DNA from: Lentzea alba
Lineage (GTDB): Bacteria; Actinomycetota; Actinomycetes; Mycobacteriales; Pseudonocardiaceae
Assembly (NCBI RefSeq): GCF_011067745.1
Contig: NZ_JAAMPJ010000006.1
Span: 287,019-351,018 of the forward strand
DNA: 64,000 bases
Direction of reading: 5' to 3'
Shown: positions 33,619 to 41,825 of the stretch, one piece after another
How the letters are laid out: each line of letters opens with the position of its first letter
Position numbering within the stretch: the stretch's first letter is position 1
Made by a program: the position numbers and the translations under genes
The notes under the pieces: model-generated
Told to the model about the DNA's origin: nothing
The model's input: the letters and a program-made list of their open reading frames with translations, nothing else
Database searches by the model: none

Positions 33619-33702
33619 ATGTCGAAGAAGCCGTGCACGTCCAGTGGATCCTTCCGGCGCGCGCAGAAGCCCGCGACCCCCAAGCCGCCTACTCGCCGCT
33701 GA
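33619..33702 (+). CDS. Possible small basic peptide (27 aa)
   Basis: ATG 33619 opens MSKKPCTSSGSFRRAQKP and ends in KPPTRR. It is strongly basic with a single Cys. A purine-rich CGGGGA lies 12 nt upstream, which is rather distant. There is no recognised family. It could be a small ribosome- or nucleic-acid-associated peptide or a chance frame. Sits 50 bp before another tiny ORF with a better ribosome-binding site. Confidence 0.3.
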   Translation: MSKKPCTSSGSFRRAQKPATPKPPTRR

Positions 33703-33752
33703 GTTGGCATGATCACACCGCACGGTACGGGCGTGATCACGCGGAGGCATCA

Positions 33753-33839
33753 GTGGCCGACATCGACCCACAGAACGACGACCAGTTCAGCGATGTCGAG
33801 ATGACGCAGGAGTTCGACGTCATCCGCGACGAGCGGTGA
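33753..33839 (+). CDS. Small acidic peptide (28 aa)
   Basis: GTG 33753 follows GCGGAGGCATCA, an excellent Shine-Dalgarno with 5 nt spacing. The peptide starts MADIDPQNDDQFSDVEM and ends VIRDER. It is very acidic, with no Cys and no hydrophobic segment. The acidic character resembles leader peptides in composition only; no modifying enzyme is nearby. It ends 1 nt before the stop of the convergent histidine kinase. Function unknown. Confidence 0.4.
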   Translation: MADIDPQNDDQFSDVEMTQEFDVIRDER

Positions 33840-33840
33840 A

Positions 33841-35004
33841 CTAAGAGATCGGCAGTTCGGCGCGGACCTTCCACCCGGTGGGTTCGCGCCGGCCTGCGGA
33901 GAACGTGCCTCCCAGCAGTTCCACGCGCTCGCGCATGCCCACGAGCCCGTAACCTCCAGAGCCCCCAACGGGAACGCCCGAAGCGACGCCGTCGTCCTCG
34001 ACGCCCAATCGCAGCACGCCGTCGCTCGAGGACAGTGACACGTCCACAGAGGACACCGCGGACGCGTGCTTCTGGGTGTTGGTCAAGGACTCCTGCACCA
34101 GCCGCAGCACCGATCGGGCCAGCTCCTGTGGCACGGCGTCCTGCAGGTCGAACGAAAGCCGCACCGGCAGCCCGGATTCCACGGCCAGCGAGCGCACGTC
34201 GTCCATCAACGACGAAGACGCGGCGGGCCCGGCCGACGATCCGTCCCGCATGGTCCCGACGAGACGCCGCATCGCGGTCAACGCCTCGGTGCCGGAAGAG
34301 GCGATGGCCGGCAGCACGTCGACCTCGCGGTTGAGCTGACCTGCTTGCGCGTGCACGACGATCGCGGTCACGTAGTGCGCGACGACGTCGTGCAGCTCCC
34401 GCGCCAACGCCATCCGCTCGGCGTTCTGGGCCGCCGCAACGGAAGCCGCGAGTTGGGACCTGCGTTCGTTGTCCCGTGCCCGGAAGTACAGCCCGGTGCC
34501 GATGGCCAGCACGAGCATGATGGTCGCGCCGAACAGGTACGACCTCACGTCCGGCTGCCACTCCCGGTACTCGGGCGCCACGATCGGCCAGCCGAGGACC
34601 TCCGCGCCGACCATCGCCGCCACCACCAGCACCGTGCCGCTCACCGCTCGCCAGCGCGAGGACTCCCGCACGAGCACCGCGATCGTCGCCATCGCGGCAC
34701 CGGTCATCGAGATGTTGGCACCGCTGAAGAAGAAGTGCGGTTCGAGGATGACACCGAGAAACCGCATGTAGAGCGCCACGCAGACGATGGCGAACGCCAG
34801 TGAGAGCGCCGCGTCGAACGGCCTGCGGGGCGCCAGCACGGCGATCACGCAGATCACCACCACACCGGGCACCTGCCACCAGCCGAGACCACTCGAGATC
34901 GAGCCGGTCTCCAGCACCGCGATGCCGGTGAGCGAGAGCGCCAGTGGCCACTGGCGTTTGGCGAGCAACCGCCAGGTCAGATCTGTGCTCTCCACGCGAC
35001 ACAC
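33841..35004 (-). CDS. NarL-type sensor histidine kinase (HisKA_3)
   Basis: 387 aa. Five or six N-terminal helices (about 15-175) are followed by the dimerisation/phosphoacceptor segment ALARELHDVVAHYVTAIVVHA, with His near 208. The HATPase_c domain has QESLTNTQKHA (N box) near 307, a GVEDDG G1 motif and GGYGLVGMRERVELLGG (G2) near 353. It senses a membrane or extracellular cue. No response regulator is adjacent, so it looks orphan here, unlike the pair at 45015-46856. A small palindrome TCAGCC-AGAA-GGCTGA (35054-35069) lies upstream of its start. Confidence 0.87.
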   Translation of the reverse strand: MCRVESTDLTWRLLAKRQWPLALSLTGIAVLETGSISSGLGWWQVPGVVVICVIAVLAPRRPFDAALSLAFAIVCVALYMRFLGVILEPHFFFSGANISMTGAAMATIAVLVRESSRWRAVSGTVLVVAAMVGAEVLGWPIVAPEYREWQPDVRSYLFGATIMLVLAIGTGLYFRARDNERRSQLAASVAAAQNAERMALARELHDVVAHYVTAIVVHAQAGQLNREVDVLPAIASSGTEALTAMRRLVGTMRDGSSAGPAASSSLMDDVRSLAVESGLPVRLSFDLQDAVPQELARSVLRLVQESLTNTQKHASAVSSVDVSLSSSDGVLRLGVEDDGVASGVPVGGSGGYGLVGMRERVELLGGTFSAGRREPTGWKVRAELPIS

Positions 35005-35163
35005 AGTAAAGCCGAAAGGGGCACGCCGCGTCCGACCGGAGGCTAACCCGGCATCAGCCAGAAGGCTGACTGGGCGACCTGCGGAAATACCCTCCCGGCG
35101 GATGCCGGATCACGCCCCGGTCACGGACTCTGGAGGAGCGATAGTCGGGGAACGGAGGACGCC

Positions 35164-35262
35164 ATGTTGTCAGTTGTGTTCACTTGGGCCGCCGCGGTGG
35201 TCGGCCTGTTGGTCCTTGCGCTGATGGCCCTGTCGGGCGTGATGATCGACTCTCAGCGCTAG
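35164..35262 (+). CDS. Small single-pass membrane protein (32 aa)
   Basis: ATG 35164 has CGGAGG 6 nt upstream. The peptide is a single hydrophobic helix (VVFTWAAAVVGLLVLALMAL) with a short polar end SGVMIDSQR. Small membrane proteins of this type often modulate transporters or sensor kinases. It lies divergent to the histidine kinase, 159 bp away, and convergent with the NOS-like gene. No family is recognised. Confidence 0.6.
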   Translation: MLSVVFTWAAAVVGLLVLALMALSGVMIDSQR

Positions 35263-35294
35263 GACCCACCAGGAACCAGCGTGTGATGGGGAAG

Positions 35295-36455
35295 TCAGGC
35301 GCTGGTCAGGGAATGTTGCTGGCGGAGCAGCTCCGCCAGCCTGCTGGTCGGTTGCGGACGGGTCTCGTCCAACGCGGCCGTGAACTGTGCCGGTGCACCG
35401 GCGCGGGCGCGGTTCGCGGCGGCCGGGTCCAGGCGGAAAGCGGGCCTGGCCGCGGAAGGGCGCTGGCGAGAGCGCAACCACGCGAGGCGGTGCAAGGCTT
35501 CCGCGTGGTGGTCCGTGATGGTGACGGCCGCTTTGTCGAACGAGTGCAGCACTGCCGCGTTCAGGTGAACGGTGGCGAAGTCCCGCCACAGCGTGCGTTC
35601 GGACGTCGTGTCCAAACCCAACGCTTCGGCGACCTGACGCGCGACGCCGTAAGCACCTTCCTCGGCCAGTGAGCGCGTGCCGATCTCGGCGCCGACGAAC
35701 CACGAGTTGAACGGTGCCGCCGGATAGGTCACGCCACCGATCGTCAGCCGCATGTTCGAGATGACCGGAACCGCGTGCCAGCGCAGGCCCATCTCGCCGA
35801 ACCACGGCAGCGTCGGGTGCTCCAACGGAACTTCGTGCACGATCTCGGACGGCAGCGTGAACAGCCGCGGGCCCTCGTGCTGCGTCTCCACCACCAACGG
35901 CAGCAGGTCGAAGCGCGACCGGCGGGCCGGCGGCCGCCATCCCATGCCCTGCATGGTTTCGGTGAACTGCGCGTACCGGCGGTCGCCGATCCCGTCGGCA
36001 TATCCGGCGTACCGGATCAGCTGCTCGTTCCAGATCACCGGCCCGGGAGAACCGGGGGCGTCCGGTGCGAAAACCGTGACCAGCGGCCGAATCTCACCAC
36101 CGTTCGTGGCCAGCCGCAGGTGTTCCACGCATTCGCCCGCGACCGCGGCGGCGTTGCGATAGCCGCGCAGATCGCGGACTTTGAGCCGGCGCCACGGCAC
36201 ACCTGAGGTGCACCAACCGGAATCTCGCAACGCGATGCGCGCGCCGTACGCGAGTTCGTTGGTCGTGTGGCGGTAGGTTCCGGTCTCGGCGATCTCGGCG
36301 CGCACCTGGGCGATGCGGGCGGACAGCGAGCCTGCGTCGGAGTGCGCCGCGTGGAACATGCGGACGAACTCCTCCGCGACGGGGAGGACGTCGGGGGTCA
36401 CGGAGCGAGACGCTAAGGCCGGAACAGCCTCACGCGTCACTGCCACTCGGGGCAT
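35295..36455 (-). CDS. Divergent nitric oxide synthase oxygenase-domain protein
   Basis: 386 aa. Bacterial NOS oxygenases make NO or nitrating species from L-Arg at a haem-thiolate centre with reductase partners. The frame keeps WNEQLIRYAGY (142-152), GMGWRPPARRSRFDLLPLV (170-188), the substrate-binding block AAPFNSWFVGAEIGTR with Glu257, and VLHSFDKAAVTITDHHAEA (302-320). The haem-Cys region, normally RNxxRCIGR, reads LRDSGWCTSG, so Cys82 is present but the CIGR signature is lost. The C-terminal pterin region with its conserved Trp is replaced by an Ala/Arg/Pro-rich tail. A related activity such as substrate nitration is possible. No reductase is adjacent. Confidence 0.82.
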   Translation of the reverse strand: MPRVAVTREAVPALASRSVTPDVLPVAEEFVRMFHAAHSDAGSLSARIAQVRAEIAETGTYRHTTNELAYGARIALRDSGWCTSGVPWRRLKVRDLRGYRNAAAVAGECVEHLRLATNGGEIRPLVTVFAPDAPGSPGPVIWNEQLIRYAGYADGIGDRRYAQFTETMQGMGWRPPARRSRFDLLPLVVETQHEGPRLFTLPSEIVHEVPLEHPTLPWFGEMGLRWHAVPVISNMRLTIGGVTYPAAPFNSWFVGAEIGTRSLAEEGAYGVARQVAEALGLDTTSERTLWRDFATVHLNAAVLHSFDKAAVTITDHHAEALHRLAWLRSRQRPSAARPAFRLDPAAANRARAGAPAQFTAALDETRPQPTSRLAELLRQQHSLTSA

Positions 36456-36533
36456 TTCGGGTGATCAACACCCGCCACCTGAACGAGTGAAAGCCAGACC
36501 CACCGTGTTCACCCGTACGGCTTGAGACCTCGA

Positions 36534-37235
36534 TCAGGTGAGGTCGTTCCGCCGGAACATCAGGTCGTGCGACACGCGGCCCTCGTTCACCGCCCGCTGC
36601 TCGAACTTCGTGACGGGTCGCCAGTCCGGCCGGGGCGCCCAGCCGTCGTACACATTGGTCAGCAAACGTTCGCCGGAACACACCTCGAGCATCTGCTCCG
36701 CGTAGTGCTCCCAGTCCGTCGCGAGGTGCAGCACGCCGCCGGGCTCCAGCCGCGAGGCGAGCAGCGCGACGAACTCCGGCTGCACGAGCCGGCGCTTGTG
36801 GTGCTTCTTCTTCGGCCACGGGTCCGGGAAGAAGATCCGCACGCCGTGCAAGGAGGCCGGCGCGATGTGTGAGGTCAGCAGGTCGACGGCGTCACCGCGC
36901 AACACGCGCAGGTTGTCCAGCCCGCCGAGGTGTTCGCCGCGCAGCAACAACTGGGCGAGTCCCGGCTTGTAGACCTCGACGGCGACGTAGTTCAGCTCGG
37001 GCGCGGCGGCCACCAGCTGCGAGGTGGTCTCGCCCATGCCGGACCCGATCTCCAGCAGCACGGGCGCGGAACGGCCGAACCACGAGTCGAAGTCCAGCGG
37101 CCCCTCCGGCAACGACTTGACGTCGTTGCCCATCTTCTCCCAGTACGTGTCCCAGGCACGCTCCTGTCCCACGGTCATGCGCTCGCCGCGCTGCACGAAG
37201 CTGACGATGGAACGGGGGAACTCAGGCCTGGTCAC
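36534..37235 (-). CDS. trmB: tRNA (guanine-N7-)-methyltransferase
   Basis: 233 aa. It methylates G46 of tRNA with S-adenosylmethionine. The SAM motif EIGSGMGETTSQL lies near 57-69 and VAVEVYKPGLAQLL near 80. The family signature FFPDPWPKKKHHKRRLVQPEF sits near 133-153, followed by TDWEHYAEQML near 175. Start ATG or GTG at 37235. Upstream (12 bp) is the unknown gene ending at 37247, probably in the same transcript. Confidence 0.94.
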   Translation of the reverse strand: MTRPEFPRSIVSFVQRGERMTVGQERAWDTYWEKMGNDVKSLPEGPLDFDSWFGRSAPVLLEIGSGMGETTSQLVAAAPELNYVAVEVYKPGLAQLLLRGEHLGGLDNLRVLRGDAVDLLTSHIAPASLHGVRIFFPDPWPKKKHHKRRLVQPEFVALLASRLEPGGVLHLATDWEHYAEQMLEVCSGERLLTNVYDGWAPRPDWRPVTKFEQRAVNEGRVSHDLMFRRNDLT

Positions 37236-37246
37236 GACCGGAAAGC

Positions 37247-37759
37247 CTAAGCGATGAGTTCGATGTCCTCGATTTGAGTCCGCAGGTCAGCGACCGTGAA
37301 GTCGATGGGGCGGGCGTGGCCGGGCCCGTGGTGGGCCGGAACCAGGTGAATCCAGCCGCGGTGCGAGTCGGTGAACTGCACGGTCGTCGGCGTCGCGGGT
37401 CCGTAGACGCCGCTTTCCGACGGCACGAACTCCCAGTAGCCGATCTCGCCGAAGTCGGCCCACGGCACGAAGACCCAGCCGGGGCGGGCGGACAGGAGCT
37501 CGGTCACGGCGTCCTCGATCGCGTGACCTTCGGCACGTGAGGCGAGCTTGCCGCGATCCAGTGCGCGCAGCCACCACGGGGCGGGCGCGTCACCGACGGC
37601 GTTCACCGCGCGGTACGCGGCGAGAACCTGCTTTTCGTCGGCCTGGTTGACCCAGGATCGACGGACCTCTGCCGGCGCGCTGGCCAGCTCGGGAGAGTTC
37701 GGAACTTCGAGCGCATCAGACCACTCGAGGCTGAGCATTGCTTCGACGTGAACCGCCAC
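37247..37759 (-). CDS. Conserved-looking protein of unknown function
   Basis: 170 aa, soluble, no signal peptide. GTG 37759 is chosen because GGAGGTGGCCT immediately precedes it. The C-terminal half reads GWVFVPWADFGEIGYWEFVPS and HRGWIHLVPAHHGPGHARP, with many Trp and His. A longer upstream frame is Arg/Ala-rich and not credible. It lies 11 bp upstream of trmB and is divergent from the subtilase at 37888. Confidence 0.65.
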   Translation of the reverse strand: MAVHVEAMLSLEWSDALEVPNSPELASAPAEVRRSWVNQADEKQVLAAYRAVNAVGDAPAPWWLRALDRGKLASRAEGHAIEDAVTELLSARPGWVFVPWADFGEIGYWEFVPSESGVYGPATPTTVQFTDSHRGWIHLVPAHHGPGHARPIDFTVADLRTQIEDIELIA

Positions 37760-37887
37760 AGGCCACCTCCGGCACCGGGATAACCCAATTGAACGCGAAT
37801 CCAAACGCCGGTGTTGTCCAGAAAGCGGCTTTTCACGGCTTGTTAACAGGGCCCTTACGAAACCTGTGACGCCAGGCACGTTGCGCT

Positions 37888-39066
37888 GTGAAGTGGAAAC
37901 ACGATGTAGCTGACGTGCCCCTGCTCCCCGCGCTCGCCGTCGTGCTGCCGCTGCTGCTCGCCGCGCAGACGATCGAGGAGCAGGAGTGGCACCTGGACGC
38001 GCTCGACGTCTACTCGGCGCAGGACCAGTCGCGCGGGGACGGCGTGATCGTCGCGGTGATCGACTCCGGAGTGGACGCCACACACCCCGACCTCGCCGGA
38101 CGGGTCTTACCCGGAACCGGGTTCGGCAGCTCGAAGGGCACGGACGGCACGACCGACGTCGACGGCCACGGCACCGGGATGGCCGGGATCATCGCCGCGA
38201 ACAGCCGCAACGGCGGCGCGCTCGGCATCGCGCCCGGCGCCAAGATCCTCCCGATCGCGAGCGCCGACGAGAAGGAGCAGTTCGCCCTCGACGTCGTCGC
38301 GGAGAGCATCAGGTGGGCCTCCGACCACGGTGCCAAGGTCATCAACATGTCGCTCGGCTTCTCCAGCTCGATGACACCGTCGCTGGTCAAGGCCGTGAAC
38401 TACGCGATCGAGAAGGACATCGTCCTCGTCGCCGCCACCGGCAACGAGGGCAAGGAGGTCTCCGCGCCGGCCAACATCGCCGGCGTGATCGCGGTCGCGG
38501 GCACCAACCGCGAGGGCAAGCCGTGGAAGTCGTCCAACGTCGGCACCGACACGGTGCTCGCGGCGCCGGCGGTGAGCATCGTCACCACGGCGCCGGAAAG
38601 CGTCTACTCCAGCGGTTATGCCGAGATGGACGGCACGAGCGCGGCGTCGGCGATCGTGTCCGGGGTCGCGGCGCTGGTCCGGGCGAAGCACCCGCAGATG
38701 CCCGCGAAGGACGTCGTCAACGCGCTGATCAAGACCGCGCAGGACCTGGCGGATCCCGGCCGGGACGAGGCGACCGGGTTCGGCATGGTCAACCCGATGG
38801 GCGCGCTCACCGCGCAGTTCCCGCCCGTGGCCCGGAACCCGTTGCTGCCCGAGCCGAAACCCTCGACCACGCAACCGACTCCGACGCTCGCCGCTCAGCA
38901 ACCGGTGCAGCCGGTCGTCGAGATGAAGGACCGGCTGCCGTTCGTCGCGGGCGTCGCGGGTGGCACCGCGCTGATGACCGGACTGCTGATCGCCTTGCCC
39001 GCCATCAGGTCACGGCGCCGCGAACCCGTTGTCAGTGCGCGTGATACTCCACCGACTCCTTGGTGA
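37888..39066 (+). CDS. Membrane-anchored S8 subtilase (mycosin-like), second copy
   Basis: 392 aa. After a hydrophobic signal (about 10-27) comes QEWHLDAL, then catalytic Asp59 (AVIDSGVD), His94 (GHGTGMAG), Asn186 (ATGN) and Ser251 (DGTSAASAIVSG). A Pro/Thr/Gln linker (about 310-340) leads to a transmembrane helix near 350-372 and an Arg-rich tail. This is the mycosin layout: N-terminal signal, protease domain outside, C-terminal anchor. It is related to the 11426 subtilase but stands alone, with no ESX genes in the window. GTG 37888 or an inner GTG (MPLLPAL) may be the start. It overlaps the convergent ABC gene by 35 bp. Confidence 0.9.
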   Translation: MKWKHDVADVPLLPALAVVLPLLLAAQTIEEQEWHLDALDVYSAQDQSRGDGVIVAVIDSGVDATHPDLAGRVLPGTGFGSSKGTDGTTDVDGHGTGMAGIIAANSRNGGALGIAPGAKILPIASADEKEQFALDVVAESIRWASDHGAKVINMSLGFSSSMTPSLVKAVNYAIEKDIVLVAATGNEGKEVSAPANIAGVIAVAGTNREGKPWKSSNVGTDTVLAAPAVSIVTTAPESVYSSGYAEMDGTSAASAIVSGVAALVRAKHPQMPAKDVVNALIKTAQDLADPGRDEATGFGMVNPMGALTAQFPPVARNPLLPEPKPSTTQPTPTLAAQQPVQPVVEMKDRLPFVAGVAGGTALMTGLLIALPAIRSRRREPVVSARDTPPTPW

Positions 39067-39934
39067 GCTGCATGAAGGCGTCCTCCAGCGAGCCGCGCTG
39101 AGGGCTGAGCTCGTGCAGCACGATCTGGTTCTCCGCCGCGATCTCACCGATCTGCGGTGCCGGAATCCCGTGCACCACAAGGGCTCCGTCCACCGCGTCC
39201 TCGGTCACCGTGGCGTCGGCCGCGAGGATCTCGCGCAGCTTCACGGCGTGCGGTGAACGCACCCGGACGTGGTCCTGGGTGGCGTCGGCGATGAACTGCT
39301 CGGTGGTGGTCTGCGAGATCAGCTGGCCCTTGCCGATCACGATGAGGTCCTGCGCGGTCTGGGCCATCTCGGACAGCAGGTGGCTCGACACGAACACCGT
39401 GCGGCCCTCGTCCGCGAGCCGGTGCATGAACTGCCGGATCCAGAGGATGCCCTCCGGGTCGAGGCCGTTGACCGGCTCGTCGAACAGCAGCACCTCGGGG
39501 TCACCGAGCAACGCGCCCGCGATGCCGAGCCGCTGCGACATGCCGAGCGAGAACCCGCCGGCGTTCTTGTGCGCGACCTCGGTGAGGCCGACGATCTCCA
39601 GCACCTCCGCGACCCGGCTGACCGGGATCTTGTTGGAGACCGCCATCCACTTGAGGTGCGATCGCGCGGAACGGTTGGGGTGCACCCACTTCGCGTCGAG
39701 CAACGCGCCGACCTTGCGCAGCGGCTGCTTGAGCTCGGCGTAGTGCCTGCCGTCGATCTTGACGTCACCAGCGGTGGGCGTGTCGAGGCCGAGGATCATC
39801 CGCATCGTTGTGGACTTGCCGGCGCCGTTCGGTCCGAGGAACCCGGTGACGCGGCCGGGCCGGACGGTGAACGACAGGTCGTCGACGGCCTTGGTCCGGC
39901 CGTAGTGCTTGCGCAACCGCACTGCTTCGATCAT
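39032..39934 (-). CDS. ABC transporter ATP-binding protein (DrrA-like), copy 1
   Basis: 300 aa. Walker A is GPNGAGKST (near 37-45), the signature FSLGMSQRLGIAG near 136, Walker B LLFDEPVNGLDPEG near 155 and the switch His in VSSHLLSEM. The C-terminal 80 residues match the DrrA/BcrA-type extension, ending in HELSPQRGSLEDAFMQLT. It is strikingly similar, also at the DNA level, to the copy at 40791-41702, indicating a recent duplication. Start ATG 39934 because the family begins MIEAxxLxKxYG. A 17-bp terminator stands between it and the permease upstream, so its expression may be separate. Confidence 0.92.
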   Translation of the reverse strand: MIEAVRLRKHYGRTKAVDDLSFTVRPGRVTGFLGPNGAGKSTTMRMILGLDTPTAGDVKIDGRHYAELKQPLRKVGALLDAKWVHPNRSARSHLKWMAVSNKIPVSRVAEVLEIVGLTEVAHKNAGGFSLGMSQRLGIAGALLGDPEVLLFDEPVNGLDPEGILWIRQFMHRLADEGRTVFVSSHLLSEMAQTAQDLIVIGKGQLISQTTTEQFIADATQDHVRVRSPHAVKLREILAADATVTEDAVDGALVVHGIPAPQIGEIAAENQIVLHELSPQRGSLEDAFMQLTKESVEYHAH

Positions 39935-39965
39935 TGCCTCTCCCGGTTCGCTCAGCAGAACTGAC

Positions 39966-40006
39966 CGGGACCTGGGTCGTCCCCCCGATGGACGACCCAG
40001 GTCCCG
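39966..40006 (-). terminator. 17-bp hairpin between permease and ABC copy 1
   Basis: Perfect 17-bp stem (CGGGACCTGGGTCGTCC and complement) with a 7-nt loop, 22 nt after the permease stop. It lies inside what otherwise would be one operon, so it likely ends or attenuates transcription before ABC copy 1. Confidence 0.85.
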
Positions 40007-40028
40007 CTCCCCCTTCATTCGGAACTGG

Positions 40029-40790
40029 TCACGCGTCCCGTCGCTTCGCGACGATCAGTGCGACCACCAGCAGCGCGACCGCGATGCCGGCGAAGTAGGC
40101 CAGCGATCCCCACTGGCTCAGCTTGAAGTCGATCCCGGCTCCGGGCTGTTCGGCCGCGTCGGCGCCGCCGAGCGCCAGGAAGTGGTTGGCGTTCTGGAAC
40201 GGCAGCCACGCCTGGATCTTCACGCCGACCTTCGGGATGATCCCGATCAGGCCTTCGAGCAGCATGTTCCACACCAGCAGGATCGCCACGGCGCCGGCGG
40301 TCTGGCGGACCAGGATGCCCACCGCCATCGCGAGGATCGCGCCGATCCCGAACAGCAGACCGACACCCGCCACGTGCCGCCACTCGGCGCCCGTGTTGAT
40401 CGCGAGGTCGGACGTCGGCGACATCACCTTGGCCAGGGCCCACGAGCCGAACGCGATGATCTCGCCGAGGACACCCGCGATGAACGCGACCACCACGGTC
40501 TTGGCGACCAGCGCGGAGATCCGGTTCGGCACCGCGAGGAACGTGGCGCGGATCGTGCTGAAGCGGTACTCGGTGGTGACCGCGAGCGCCGACATGACCA
40601 GCACCACGGCGAGCGCGAGCTGGCTGCTGCCGAACTGGGTGAGGCCGATGGACATCTGGCCGTTCTCGGTGGTGCCCGCGATGATCGCGGTGAGTCCCAC
40701 GCCCAGGATCAGGGCGAGCGCGCTGCACCAGTACGGCGAACGGGTCGAGAAGAGCTTGATTCTCTCAACTGCCAACAGGGTCATCGCCAC
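40029..40790 (-). CDS. ABC-2-type transporter permease
   Basis: 253 aa with six hydrophobic helices. It begins MTLLAVERIKLFSTRSPYW, typical of ABC-2 permeases paired with DrrA/BcrA ATPases. The GTG start follows directly after the stop of the ATPase gene (TGA then GTG), so both are one translational unit. The pair probably exports a lipid-like or peptide-like compound. Because one permease has two nearly identical ATPases, the second ATPase may also serve it. Confidence 0.88.
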   Translation of the reverse strand: MAMTLLAVERIKLFSTRSPYWCSALALILGVGLTAIIAGTTENGQMSIGLTQFGSSQLALAVVLVMSALAVTTEYRFSTIRATFLAVPNRISALVAKTVVVAFIAGVLGEIIAFGSWALAKVMSPTSDLAINTGAEWRHVAGVGLLFGIGAILAMAVGILVRQTAGAVAILLVWNMLLEGLIGIIPKVGVKIQAWLPFQNANHFLALGGADAAEQPGAGIDFKLSQWGSLAYFAGIAVALLVVALIVAKRRDA

Positions 40791-41702
40791 TCACTTCCCG
40801 ATCTCTGCGTGGTACTCGACAGCATCGCCGGTCAACTGCATGAACGCCTCTTCGAGCGAGCCACGCTGCGGGCTGAGCTCGTGCAGAACGACACCGTTGG
40901 CAGCGGCGATGTCACCGATCTGGTCACTCGTGGCACCCGATACGGACAACGCGCCGTCCGCGCCGTCACGAACCGTGAAGCCCTTGTCCACGAGCAGCGG
41001 GCCGAGCTTGAAGAGCTGAGGGCTGCGCACCAGGACGGAGTTCCCCGTCGAGCGGTCGATGAACTCGGCGGTGCTGCTCTGGGTGATCAGCTTCCCCCGG
41101 CCGATCACCACGAGCTCGCTGGCCGTCAGGGCCATTTCGGACAGCAGGTGGCTCGACACCAGGACCGTGCGGCCCTCGGCGGCGAGGTTCTGCATGAACG
41201 TGCGGATCCAGAGGATGCCCTCGGGGTCCAGGCCGTTGACCGGCTCGTCGAACAGCAACACCTTCGGGTCGCCGAGCAGTGCCGCGGCGATCCCCAGCCG
41301 CTGCGACATGCCGAGCGAGAACCCGCCGGCGTTCTTGCCCGCGACCTGGGTGAGGCCGACCGCTTCGAGCACCGCGTCCACGCGCTTGTCCGGCAGGCCG
41401 TTGGACTTGGCGAGCCAGCGCAGGTGAGCGCGGGCGGAGCGGTTCGGGTGCACCCACTTGGCGTCGAGCAGCGCGCCGACCGTCCGCAGTGGACGGTTCA
41501 GTTCGGCGTAGGGCTTGCCGTCGATCAGCACGCGGCCTGCCGTCGGACGGTCGAGCCCCAGGATCATCCGCATGGTGGTGGACTTGCCGGCGCCGTTCGG
41601 ACCGAGGAACCCGGTCACCCGTCCAGGCTGGACGGTGAACGACAGGTCGTCGACCGCGACCGTCCTGCCGTATCTCTTGGTGAGGCCGATTGCCTCGATC
41701 AT
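40791..41702 (-). CDS. ABC transporter ATP-binding protein (DrrA-like), copy 2
   Basis: 303 aa. It has the same domain order as copy 1: GPNGAGKST, FSLGMSQRLGIAA, LLFDEPVNGLDPEG, VSSHLLSEM and a HELSPQRGSLEEAFMQLT tail. It is first in the operon. Upstream of its start on the minus strand is a -35-like TTGACG with a weak -10 (41703-41825), divergent from the F420-type gene. Pairing with the permease is clear from the adjacent stop and start. Substrate unknown. Confidence 0.92.
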   Translation of the reverse strand: MIEAIGLTKRYGRTVAVDDLSFTVQPGRVTGFLGPNGAGKSTTMRMILGLDRPTAGRVLIDGKPYAELNRPLRTVGALLDAKWVHPNRSARAHLRWLAKSNGLPDKRVDAVLEAVGLTQVAGKNAGGFSLGMSQRLGIAAALLGDPKVLLFDEPVNGLDPEGILWIRTFMQNLAAEGRTVLVSSHLLSEMALTASELVVIGRGKLITQSSTAEFIDRSTGNSVLVRSPQLFKLGPLLVDKGFTVRDGADGALSVSGATSDQIGDIAAANGVVLHELSPQRGSLEEAFMQLTGDAVEYHAEIGK

Positions 41703-41825
41703 CAGCTTTCCCCTCTCGGTGCTGGAGACAACTCTCCTGCTCCGAGGGGGTCCGCCACATCGACCTGCGGTCTTCGGCCGACGTCAACTTCCGTCGCCCG
41801 GTGCCGCTACCTCCGTCGTAGTTGA

